DNA of 64,000 nt, taken from the NCBI GenBank assembly GCA_016787665.1, contig JAEUUC010000009.1:319744-383743 (forward strand), in the 5' to 3' direction. The DNA comes from Cyclobacteriaceae bacterium. Lineage in GTDB: Bacteria > Bacteroidota > Bacteroidia > Cytophagales > Cyclobacteriaceae. The notes beneath the pieces are model-generated. The model saw nothing but the letters and a program-made list of their open reading frames with translations. It had not been told where the DNA came from and did not search any database. The translations under genes were made by a program, and so were the position numbers. Each line of letters opens with the position of its first letter. Positions within the stretch are counted from its first letter, which is position 1. This document shows positions 43,792 to 52,700 of the stretch, one piece after another.

Positions 43792-44952
43792 TCACACCCT
43801 CTCCAACGCCTGCTTCAAATCGCTGATGAGGTAATCCGCATCCTCCAGGCCAACGTACAACCGAATCAACCGATGCCGCTCCTCAGCCGGGTTAAATTCT
43901 TCAGGCCGTATGGAGACGGCCGAAGGAATCACCAATGACTCGTGGCCTCCCCAGCTCACGGCCATGAAAAACCGTTGCAGCGAATTACAGAAGATCTCCA
44001 CCTGCTGCAGCATGGTAGCCCGAAGTACGATGCTGAACAAGCCACCCGCATTTTTCATTTGCTTTTTCGCCAACTCGTATTTCGGAAAAGAGGGATGGAA
44101 TGGAAAAATTACCCGCTCCACCTTGGGATGGGCGGCCAGATAATCCACCACCGTATGGGTAGTGCTGCAGATACGCTCCATGCGCAGCGGCAGAGTGCGC
44201 AGGCCACGGATCAAGAGCCAGGCGTTCATGGGTGAAATGTTACCTCCAATATTCAAAAACTCGCCTTCAAAAATCTTCTGGATATGTTGGCGCGAGCCGG
44301 TGACCACACCCGCCACTACATCGCTGTGGCCGCTGATGAATTTGGTTGCACTCTGCGCCACCAGGTCGATGCCCATTTTGTACGGTTGCTGGTACAGCGG
44401 GCCCGAGTAGCTGTTGTCGATCATGGTAACAATACCGCGGTTGCGGGCGAGCGTGGCCACGGCCCCTAAATCCTGAAGCTCGTACGTAAACGTGTTGGGC
44501 GATTCGAGGTAGATTAGTTTGGTGTTCGGACGAAGCGCCTGTTCAAAATTTTTGGTTTGGGTGCCATCGACAAATGTGGTGGTAATGCCGAAGCGCGGCA
44601 GTAGCTTTTCAAACAACTTGATCGTCCAGCTGTACGGGCGCGCCACACTCACGATGTGATCGCCCTGTTGCAGCAAGGCCAATAGCGGAATACTGATGGC
44701 CGCAATTCCACTTCCAAAAACCAGGGCATCATCGGCACCATCGAGGGCCGCCAGCTTTTTGCGCAAAATGTCTACGGTAGGGTTGTTACCGCGGCTGTAA
44801 AGGGTAGCGTGGTACTCATCGGCCAGTGCCGCCCGAAACTCCGCGACCGTGCGAAAGGCAAAGTTGCTGCTTTGAATAATGGGCGGAGCAATCGCATTGA
44901 AGTATTGGGCGCGATCTTCGCCCAGTTCGTTCAGGATGTAGGAAAGTTCCAT
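43792..44952 (-). CDS. Cys/Met metabolism PLP enzyme (transsulfuration family)
   Basis: 386 residues of PLP fold type I: SSNFAFRT, YSRGNNPTVDILRKKLAALDGADDALVFGSG, IYLESPNTFTYELQDL, and the PLP lysine in SATKFISGHSDVVAGVV. Cystathionine gamma-synthase, beta-lyase and gamma-lyase cannot be separated from sequence alone. The Asn-Thr in place of ESPTNP is shared by many Bacteroidota cystathionine beta-lyase-like proteins. The start is 90 bases from the next gene and follows a repeat. Confidence 0.85.
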   Translation of the reverse strand: MELSYILNELGEDRAQYFNAIAPPIIQSSNFAFRTVAEFRAALADEYHATLYSRGNNPTVDILRKKLAALDGADDALVFGSGIAAISIPLLALLQQGDHIVSVARPYSWTIKLFEKLLPRFGITTTFVDGTQTKNFEQALRPNTKLIYLESPNTFTYELQDLGAVATLARNRGIVTMIDNSYSGPLYQQPYKMGIDLVAQSATKFISGHSDVVAGVVTGSRQHIQKIFEGEFLNIGGNISPMNAWLLIRGLRTLPLRMERICSTTHTVVDYLAAHPKVERVIFPFHPSFPKYELAKKQMKNAGGLFSIVLRATMLQQVEIFCNSLQRFFMAVSWGGHESLVIPSAVSIRPEEFNPAEERHRLIRLYVGLEDADYLISDLKQALERV

Positions 44953-44956
44953 GGTT

Positions 44957-45005
44957 CAGGATGCTGGATACTTGATGTTGGATATTGGATACCAGATGCT
45001 GGATT
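44957..45005. repeat. Degenerate tandem GGATGCTGGATAC repeat
   Basis: About four imperfect copies of GATGCTGGATAC/GATGTTGGATATTGGATAC occur between two minus-strand genes, followed by a pyrimidine-rich TTCTCATCTTCTCACCTTCTC stretch-like region to about 45050. Such low-complexity intergenic repeats occur in several Bacteroidota genomes. The function is unknown. Confidence 0.5.
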
Positions 45006-45042
45006 ACTGTCCTTACTTCTCTATTCTCATCTTCTCACCTTC

Positions 45043-46767
45043 TCAATATCTCCAGCTTTTCATATCCGCCCCGCGGGGTGCACTTTGTTCGATACGCTTC
45101 AAAATGCGCGGCAGGTACATGGTGTTGTAGCGCAGGCGCGAGATGTAGTTCGGATTTTCATGATCTCCATTCCAGCAATGTTCAGCCCTGTCGCCATAAT
45201 CCACTTCACCTGCGTAAAACGGATTGTTGGTCTTCTTCAGGAAATCTTCCATCAGGTACACCGCATTGTTTAGATAATAGTTATCCATATCGCCACAATA
45301 GATGTGAATCTTTCCCTGTAGTTTGGGTCCCAGTGTTTTCCAATCGCGCTCCAGAATGTGGCGCAAATCATAATGCTCGCGCCAGTAGGCCGCTACCTCC
45401 GGGTCGATATCGCCCGTTTCTTTATTGAAGATGCGTTTCGGATAACCATCGTCACCCTGGGGTGAATACACCGCCTCCCAGATATCCCACTGCTGCCCGC
45501 TTCGCGATTTGGTGCCGAGCGCCAACTCGTAGTAATTGCTCTCCTGCATGGTGCTTTGAATCTGACCGAGGTAATTGCGGTGCGAAGGGATCGGCAGTTT
45601 TTTGAAATCACTCTCGTACCAGTAGGCATTATTCTGTTTGTAAATGTCAACCAGGCAATACGCGCGAAAGTCGATGGGATCGGGACAGGCCGCAAAGCAG
45701 CCGTTGAACTCATCGGGATAGAACATTTGCACGGCCAGCGCCTCCCAGCCCCCGGTGGAGCCGCCATAGGTGAAGCGTGCCCAGCCCTGCCCGATGCCGC
45801 GGAATTTCTTCTCAATCTCCGGCAGCAACTCGTACATGATAGCATCGCCATACGGGCCAAGGTTGGCTGAGTTCACGGCATAGGAATCATCGTAGTAGGG
45901 ATTTGCGTGCTGGATTTCCACCACTAAAAATCGGGGGAAGTTTTTGCTGGTCCACTGCTGGTAAAAATTGTAAGCCTCCTGCTTCTGTATTTTGTTATAG
46001 CCATAGATACCGAACCGGGAACTATAATCGGTGGTATCCATATCGGCCGGTGGTGGCTCGGTGCTGAACCCGCCAAAATCGCTGGGAAAGTGCCCGTGGT
46101 AAATCATCAGCGGGTAATGCGCCTCGGGGTGTTCATCAAATCCTTCAGGCACCAGCACGTGGGCGCCCAGGAACATCGGGCGACCCCAGAACTCGCTCAG
46201 CATTTTGCTTTGAATCTTGATGTGCTTGACATACTTCGTGTCTTTCGGCTCCTCCACCGGTGGAATTTTCTGATCCATCACAAGGTCAACTGCCTGACTG
46301 GATTGCGGATCAATCGAAACTTTCACGGGCGTACTGTAAAAGTTGCCCGGCTTACGGTTCCACTGTTGGCCTTCACCCTGGTCGGGCGGAAGCTTCACCG
46401 TGTGCCCTGTTTTGAGGTTGAATGTTTCGTAGCGGTTGATGAGTGCCTGCACGTAGTAATCGCCCTTGGGGATGTCACTGATGTTACGAATGGGAAAACC
46501 GAAGGCCTCCCCGCTGACGGTGATTTTATCACCCGGCTTCATGCCCTCCACATCGAGACCAAAAACAAGCTGGGTGTTAAGCCCGTCCCCGATCTGAAAG
46601 CGTGGCTCGGACTTATCGTTGTTGGCCAGCAGCAGTAACAGGCGGCCGTCCTGTGCCTGATCGCTCAGCTCCTTTGTAAAGGAAATGGTAAAAGAAATGC
46701 GGTTTCGGGTATCGGGTAATGAGCATTGCGTTAGCAAGGCCAGCAGAAGCAAAACAGAAATGCGCAT
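45043..46767 (-). CDS. Secreted lipoprotein esterase
   Basis: 574 residues with a lipoprotein signal (LLLLALLTQC). A beta-rich N-terminal domain (about 20-190) precedes an alpha/beta-hydrolase of the putative-esterase (Esterase_D-like) type: YPLMIYHGHFPSD, nucleophile YGGSTGGWEA, acid region GDMDNYYLN and a His in GDRAEHCWNGDH. It might remove acyl groups from carbohydrates or siderophores; substrate is not known. Confidence 0.75.
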   Translation of the reverse strand: MRISVLLLLALLTQCSLPDTRNRISFTISFTKELSDQAQDGRLLLLLANNDKSEPRFQIGDGLNTQLVFGLDVEGMKPGDKITVSGEAFGFPIRNISDIPKGDYYVQALINRYETFNLKTGHTVKLPPDQGEGQQWNRKPGNFYSTPVKVSIDPQSSQAVDLVMDQKIPPVEEPKDTKYVKHIKIQSKMLSEFWGRPMFLGAHVLVPEGFDEHPEAHYPLMIYHGHFPSDFGGFSTEPPPADMDTTDYSSRFGIYGYNKIQKQEAYNFYQQWTSKNFPRFLVVEIQHANPYYDDSYAVNSANLGPYGDAIMYELLPEIEKKFRGIGQGWARFTYGGSTGGWEALAVQMFYPDEFNGCFAACPDPIDFRAYCLVDIYKQNNAYWYESDFKKLPIPSHRNYLGQIQSTMQESNYYELALGTKSRSGQQWDIWEAVYSPQGDDGYPKRIFNKETGDIDPEVAAYWREHYDLRHILERDWKTLGPKLQGKIHIYCGDMDNYYLNNAVYLMEDFLKKTNNPFYAGEVDYGDRAEHCWNGDHENPNYISRLRYNTMYLPRILKRIEQSAPRGADMKSWRY

Positions 46768-46861
46768 AGGTTGAAGTTTTGGGGGAAGATACGAGCGTGA
46801 CTGCGGTTAGACAACTCGTTCTTTTGCCTTGGCGGAAGATTAGGCAATTATTTCATCAAGC

Positions 46862-47644
46862 TCATTTAGTCAGAGCTATTCCCACAATATTGCCGCGCGG
46901 TATCAAACCCAAATATCGCCCGTCAAGTGCGTTGTGACGGTTGTCACTAATCACCAGAAAATAGTCATGGCTAACTTTTATTTCTTGCTGAATTTGGATA
47001 TCCGTCAGATTCTCAAACTCGGCCAGAGCCATAACCATTTTCAGATTAGCCTCAGAAACCAGAATAACATCCCCGCTTTTCGGTAGCCGCACCGGGCCCC
47101 ATTCATCTACGCTTTCGCCAAAAACTACATTCATGTCATAATTTGATATCCTCTCCTCAATATTCAAGACCGCACCGTTTTTGCGCACGGCTGCAAGTTC
47201 ATCAATCGATGCAAAAAACCGATACTGATTTTGCCCAAGATTTTGAAACTCAAAATCCGCCATTCTCTTTTCGTCTAAGGGCATTGAGGTAGTAACTAGA
47301 TACTCATTCTTGAGGTTTAGTTTAAACGGATAAGGATTGCCGTTTATCATAAGTTTGCCTTTGTTCATTTGTGCCTCCTCCCCGGGTAGGGCAACCAAAC
47401 GCGAAAGCCAAATCGCCTTTTCTTCATTTGGGTCATATTTGTCAGGCGGATAAAAGGCTACAATTTGGTTTCGCTTTAGTGTATCAACTGAGACAACGGC
47501 AACGCGATCACCTACGTTCAGGGTAGGCGACATTGATGGTGTCGAAATCCTATAGCGATTAAACAAAAATTCGGTACCCCGCTTGATTGAATCACAAGAG
47601 CAAACGAATTGGATCAATAAAAAGAGGCCAATCAGTCTTCGCAT
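46862..47644 (-). CDS. Signal peptidase I-like (S26) lipoprotein lacking the catalytic Lys
   Basis: 260 residues. The N-terminus resembles a lipoprotein signal (IQFVCSC). The S26 nucleophile motif STPSMSPTL (Ser37) and VGDRVAV are intact, and the last motif SDNRHNALDGRYLGLI is the usual box E. In the lysine box, however, the sequence is WLSRLVALPGE, with Ser81 where LepB has Lys (KRxxGLPGD). A normal Ser-Lys dyad is therefore missing; it may be inactive or use another base. The gene is more AT-rich than its neighbours. Real cleavage activity is doubtful. Confidence 0.75.
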   Translation of the reverse strand: MRRLIGLFLLIQFVCSCDSIKRGTEFLFNRYRISTPSMSPTLNVGDRVAVVSVDTLKRNQIVAFYPPDKYDPNEEKAIWLSRLVALPGEEAQMNKGKLMINGNPYPFKLNLKNEYLVTTSMPLDEKRMADFEFQNLGQNQYRFFASIDELAAVRKNGAVLNIEERISNYDMNVVFGESVDEWGPVRLPKSGDVILVSEANLKMVMALAEFENLTDIQIQQEIKVSHDYFLVISDNRHNALDGRYLGLIPRGNIVGIALTK

Positions 47645-47685
47645 AGTTCATCAATTTAGAAATTTAGTCGGCTTCGGGAGCAATC

Positions 47686-48132
47686 TCACAACCTCAGCTT
47701 TACCTCATCGCGGTGGTTCACGGGCACTTTCACCGTAACCCCATGCACCGCCACGCGAATGTAGCCCACGTAACGCAACTCATATTTTTTACCGCCCAGT
47801 AAATTGAAGAACGTATCCAGGAGACCCAATTCCTTAAGCGAAAGTTTGGCCTTCACCGGCACGGTGAACTCGGACCGGGCCGGTACCACCGTGTTCGGAT
47901 GGTCGTTCACCGTGGCGGCTTTCTTACCGTCAACCAACACCTCGATGTTGATCTCCTTCACCTTCATGCGCAGGTTATTAGGGTTATAAAAAAGGGCATC
48001 GCCTGTTACCAGCGGGTCGCCCTGGCCCACGTCAACCATAATATTCTTCACGCTGCGAAATTGCACCGCCTCTTTTGGGGCACAGGCAACCCCCAAAGCC
48101 GCCAACAACCAAATCAAATATCTTCCTCTCAT
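47686..48132 (-). CDS. LEA-type 2 (WHy-like) lipoprotein
   Basis: 148 residues from the ATG at 48132; the lipobox is LLAALGVAC. The beta-sandwich domain (GQGDPLVTGDALFYNPNNLR, VLVDGKKAATVNDHP, FTVPVKAKLSLKEL) matches LEA_2 proteins, which have been tied to envelope stress tolerance. The longer frame (to 48180) would spoil the signal. Confidence 0.7.
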   Translation of the reverse strand: MRGRYLIWLLAALGVACAPKEAVQFRSVKNIMVDVGQGDPLVTGDALFYNPNNLRMKVKEINIEVLVDGKKAATVNDHPNTVVPARSEFTVPVKAKLSLKELGLLDTFFNLLGGKKYELRYVGYIRVAVHGVTVKVPVNHRDEVKLRL

Positions 48133-48186
48133 TTTTATATCTTCCTTACGGCAAATAAACAACAAGCGGGCCATAATCAAACCTTC

Positions 48187-48194
48187 TACCTTTG
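48187..48194 (+). promoter_or_regulatory. Bacteroidota -7 box (TACCTTTG) almost touching the start codon
   Basis: TACCTTTG fits TAnnTTTG and ends only five bases before the GTG at 48200. Transcription would begin at or just past the start codon, implying a leaderless message or a later real start. Confidence 0.4.
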
Positions 48195-48199
48195 CACCC

Positions 48200-48826
48200 G
48201 TGAACGCTGCGCTGCAAACTCAACTGGACCACCTGGTAGATGATCTCGCCCGGCACGACCTGGCCGTGGTTGACCATTTTCTTTCACCCGATGAAGTGAA
48301 TGACCTCCTGATGCTGGACGCGTTTCAGGGCGATTTGTTACAGCTGAAAAGGGCCGGCATCGGCAAGGACGAGGGCAAGCAAATCAACGAGGCCATTCGG
48401 GGCGACTACATTCAGTGGATTGACCGCGAGCGCGCGCCAGCACCGGTACAGCGATACCTCGCCAAACTGGACGCCCTCCGGGACGCGGTGAACCGCGAAC
48501 TGTATGCCGGCATTCGCGATGCCGAAATTCACCTGACGCGCTACCCCATCGGCACCTTCTACAAACGTCACCTGGATCAATTCAAAAAAGATGACCATCG
48601 AAAGCTATCGGTTATCTGCTATCTGAACAAAGACTGGCACGCGGCACAGGGCGGGCAATTACGCGTCTATCCGGCCGATGCCCCAATCGATATCTTTCCG
48701 GAAGCCGGACGGCTGGTGTGTTTCCGCAGCGACAAGCTGGAACACGAAGTACTGCCGGCCACACGCGAGCGACTGAGCATCACCGGGTGGATGATCAATC
48801 AACTGGCAGAATTGCGATATCTTTGA
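48200..48826 (+). CDS. 2OG-Fe(II) oxygenase (prolyl 4-hydroxylase-like)
   Basis: 208 residues starting with GTG. The double-stranded beta helix holds the iron ligands: His-x-Asp in YKRHLDQF, the distal His in KLEHEVLP and the 2-oxoglutarate-binding Arg in TRERLSITGW. The N-terminal segment (VDHFLSPDEVNDLL) is typical of this family. Targets may be protein prolines or small molecules. prmA follows after two bases. Confidence 0.85.
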   Translation: MNAALQTQLDHLVDDLARHDLAVVDHFLSPDEVNDLLMLDAFQGDLLQLKRAGIGKDEGKQINEAIRGDYIQWIDRERAPAPVQRYLAKLDALRDAVNRELYAGIRDAEIHLTRYPIGTFYKRHLDQFKKDDHRKLSVICYLNKDWHAAQGGQLRVYPADAPIDIFPEAGRLVCFRSDKLEHEVLPATRERLSITGWMINQLAELRYL

Positions 48827-48828
48827 CC

Positions 48829-49659
48829 ATGTTCTACACGCGCCTCCAAGTCGTTTGTGATTCGCAGTTCGCGGACATCCTGATGGCTGAGATTGCCGAA
48901 GCCGGATTCGACACCTTCATGGAAACGGAAAAAGGGTTTGAAGCCTATGGCGAGGAAAATCTGACCAATGCCCGTTTGCTGGCCGATATCCAACAGAAAT
49001 ACCAACACGTGAGCCCGCTCCTTTTTTTTCAAGATCGGGTGGCGCGCGAAAACTGGAATGAAGAATGGGAGAAAAACGTGGAGCCGATTATTGTGGAGGA
49101 CCAATGTCTGATCCGTGCGGCTTTCCATGTGATCGACCGAAAGTACCCGTACGAAATTGTCATCACGCCCAAAATGTCATTCGGCACCGGCCACCACGCC
49201 ACCACCCAACTGATGATCGGGCAGCAATTGCAATTGGACCACCAGGGCAAGCGCGTGATGGATGCCGGTTGTGGCACGGGCGTGCTTTCGATTATGGCGC
49301 ATTTGCGAGGTGCAACCGAAACCGATGCGTTCGACATCGATGAATGGAGCGTGATCAACGCACAGGAAAACGTGGAATTAAACCGCGCGCGAACTATTTC
49401 CGTATGGCAAGGCAAACTCGGTGACCGCCACTATGCCCAACCGTTTGACATCATCCTGGCCAACATCAACAAAAATGTACTGCTGGGTGACCTGCCGGCC
49501 TACGCGCAGCACCTGGCAGCAGGCGGCCATCTGTTGTTGAGCGGGTTTTACCGCGAAGACTGCACCGACTTGGTGGAGGCTGCCCGGCCCGTTGGGTTTG
49601 TACCCCTTCGCGAGACGACACGTGAAGGTTGGGCCTCCTTGCTGCTGCAAAAAAAGTGA
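48829..49659 (+). CDS. prmA: Ribosomal protein L11 methyltransferase
   Basis: 276 residues from the ATG at 48829. The N-terminal substrate domain (DILMAEIAEAGFDTFMETE) and the SAM-binding core (SFGTGHHATTQLM, DAGCGTGVLSIMAHLRGA, LANINKNVL) are intact. PrmA trimethylates ribosomal protein L11. The longer frame upstream is a shadow in the oxygenase gene. Confidence 0.93.
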   Translation: MFYTRLQVVCDSQFADILMAEIAEAGFDTFMETEKGFEAYGEENLTNARLLADIQQKYQHVSPLLFFQDRVARENWNEEWEKNVEPIIVEDQCLIRAAFHVIDRKYPYEIVITPKMSFGTGHHATTQLMIGQQLQLDHQGKRVMDAGCGTGVLSIMAHLRGATETDAFDIDEWSVINAQENVELNRARTISVWQGKLGDRHYAQPFDIILANINKNVLLGDLPAYAQHLAAGGHLLLSGFYREDCTDLVEAARPVGFVPLRETTREGWASLLLQKK

Positions 49660-49734
49660 ACCCATCCACCCGCAGCCGGCCATACCGGCCGTTATTACAT
49701 TTAGCCGATATTTTGCGAATTTAGGCGTTTGTTT

Positions 49735-52700
49735 GTGCTGAAACGAGCATTCATCATTGGATTGTGGTTGACCGCTGGCCTGGCCCAGGCGCAGGAGCGC
49801 TATGCCTTTCAGGACAGTATCCGGTTTCTCCTGGAAAAAACGAAGTCAGTGGACGCGATGGCGATGGCCAGCGGGTTCACCATGGGCTGGAATAACATGA
49901 GCCCCGAGCACCAACGCTTGATACGCGACCATGCCGAGATTATGAAACTCAAAAAGTTTCGGGTGCAGCCCGGCCTTGTCGATTACTACGGGGCGCTGGT
50001 ATCCGCCATCGCCATTGAGAACGCAGACGGAGCTACGCTGGCATCATACCTGACTACTGCGGGGCAAGTGCTGAATAAAGAAACCACGGGCCAGGCGATG
50101 GATTTTTTTCGCCAGAGCAGGCTCTTCTTTACCCAGCATGTGTTGTTTGACTCCAAAGCGTTTGTGCTGCGGCCCGCCAATGACCGCTACCGGTTTGAGT
50201 ACCTGGAAATGCCAACCCTGGCGAGTGCCGACACCACGCAGGCGTACATTTCTCCGGTAGAAGAACCGATTGACACCACGGCCTATAACCGCCCCTCGTG
50301 GCAACAGCCGATTTACCAACCCGAGGTGTATGGGCCTGCGATTGTTTTCAGTCGCGTTTCGCTAAACTTCATTACACCCTACGACTCGGTATCGCTCCAA
50401 AACACCCAGGGCACCTACTCCATGCGCGACAAACTTTTTGTCGGAGAGGGCGGGCGATTCGATTGGCGTTCGGCCGGACTTAGTCCCGACTCGGTGTACT
50501 ATGAGTTAGACAAGTACAACTTCAAGACCACGCAACCCGTGTTCAAAGCTGAGCAGGGGAAGTTACTGTACAAAGGACGGCTGCCCGGCTTCACGCCCGG
50601 TGTGCTGGAATTTCGCAGCACTTCGCATCGCACACCGCAGGCAGCCCATTTCCCGCGCTTTCGCTCTTACGAAACGGACATTAAGGTCATGGGCATAGGC
50701 GATGAGCATCTGAAGTACACGGGCGGCTTTGGACTTAACGGACCGGGCATGACCAGTCAGTCGGTAAGCGCTTCGCAGGCAACGCTGGAACTGTGGGGCG
50801 AATCGGATAAACGGTTTCGCGTAGTGGCGGCATCCTTTGGATTCAAAGATTCCACCATTTCAGCTAACTCAGCCAAGGTCACACTCTACCAGGAAAACGA
50901 TTCCATCTACCATCCTTCCGTGAATTTTCGATACGACCGTGGACGCGAGCGGGTGATCATTACAAAAGATCAATCGGCCCTTCGAAATGCCCCGTTTAAT
51001 TCCAGTTTTCTGTCCATGGATTTCTCAGCCGATCAGATTCAATGGGATTTGAAAGCTGACAGCCTCGGCATTACCACTATTGGAGCAGGCAACATTGCAC
51101 CGATGGTAATTGAATCAACTGACTTCTACAATCCGGATGACTACCGCCAACTACGGGGCAAGGGCTTTAGTTTTCATCCCCTGGCGCTGGTGGCCAATTA
51201 TGCCATCAAAGTGGCCAGCAACGATTTTTACGTGTTTGACCTGGCGGGCGACTCGCGCAAAGACCTCGGTGAAGTGAAAATGGCCATGGACTTTCTGGCG
51301 CAGAAAGGGATGATTCTCTACGATCCGAGTTCGGGAAAGATTCGGGTGCAACCGAAAGCCGTACATGTCGTGCGCTCCGTAAAGGGCGAAGATGATTTTG
51401 ACAACATAAAAATCCATTCGATTGCGAAAGGTTTCCCCAATGCCAGTTACAATCTGAAAAAACAATACATGACGGTGCGGGGTGTGGAAGAATTCAACAT
51501 CAGCGATTCGCTGAATGTGAACATCAAACCCGACAGCAGTGTGATCACCTTATTACAGAACCGCGACATCAAGTTTGACGGCACGATCACGGCCGGCAAT
51601 TTTGAAATTACCGGTAAGGATTTTCGTTTGAAGTACGATAGTTTCTTCATCAACCTCAACCACATTGATTCCATCCGGTTTTACGTGACGGATAAAAACG
51701 GTAACCGCAGGCGGGTGAACAACGCCATGGTGGGGGCTGACTCTACCGCGGCAGCGGAAGGAGGCCTGGCCGGGGCCAGCAAATCGTCCGGCACGCTGTT
51801 TATTGCCCGGGCCGATAACAAATCCGGAAAGGTCAAAGACCCAAATTACCCACGCCTCGATGCCACCGCAGGTGGTGTAATCTATTTTGACCGGCAGGAA
51901 GTACTCAATGGCGCCTACGACCGAAGCATATTTTTTGTGGTGCCGCCCTTCAAACTCGATAGCTTAAGCGATGCCGATCCGGCTGCCATTAACTTCGAGG
52001 GCACGTTTGTCACCAGTGGCATGTTCCCCAGCTTTAAGGAAAAACTTCATACCATGCCCGATAAGTCGCTGGGTTTTCAGCACCGCGTACCCGACAAAGG
52101 TTACCGGCTTTTCAATGGCGATGGCCGCTTGTATGGTGCCATGAGTCTTGACAATTCGGGAATTCGCGCCACCGGCCGCATCGACTATCTCGCGGCCAGT
52201 GTAGAATCGCCTGATTTCATTTTTTATCCCGACTCGGTGTTGGGCAAGGGTAAAGTCGGCAGCATCACCGAGAAACAATTTGGCAACGTGCTCTTCCCGG
52301 ATGTTAAGTTCAGCGACTACCAGATGAAATGGTTCCCCAAGCAAGATCAATTCAAACTGAAAAACCTCAAGGAGCCGTTTGGCCTGTACCAGAACACCGC
52401 CCAGTTGAATGGCGTGGTAACCGTTTCGAAGAGCGGTGTAAATGCATCGGGACGCATGACCACCCGTGGTTCCGAAGTGGCCTCAAAGGATATGCACTTC
52501 AACCAAAAAGATTTTGGCGCCCGCAATGCCCGTTTTGAGGTAAAGACCAACAATCCGGACAAGCCCGCGTTGGCCGGCAGCGATGTTCGCCTCAAGTTTG
52601 ACCTCGTGAAAAACGTGGCAACCATAAGCCCTGAGATTGAAGGTGAAGCGGCTATTGCTTTCCCCTATGCTCAATTCAAAACATCCATACCTGAAGCGCG

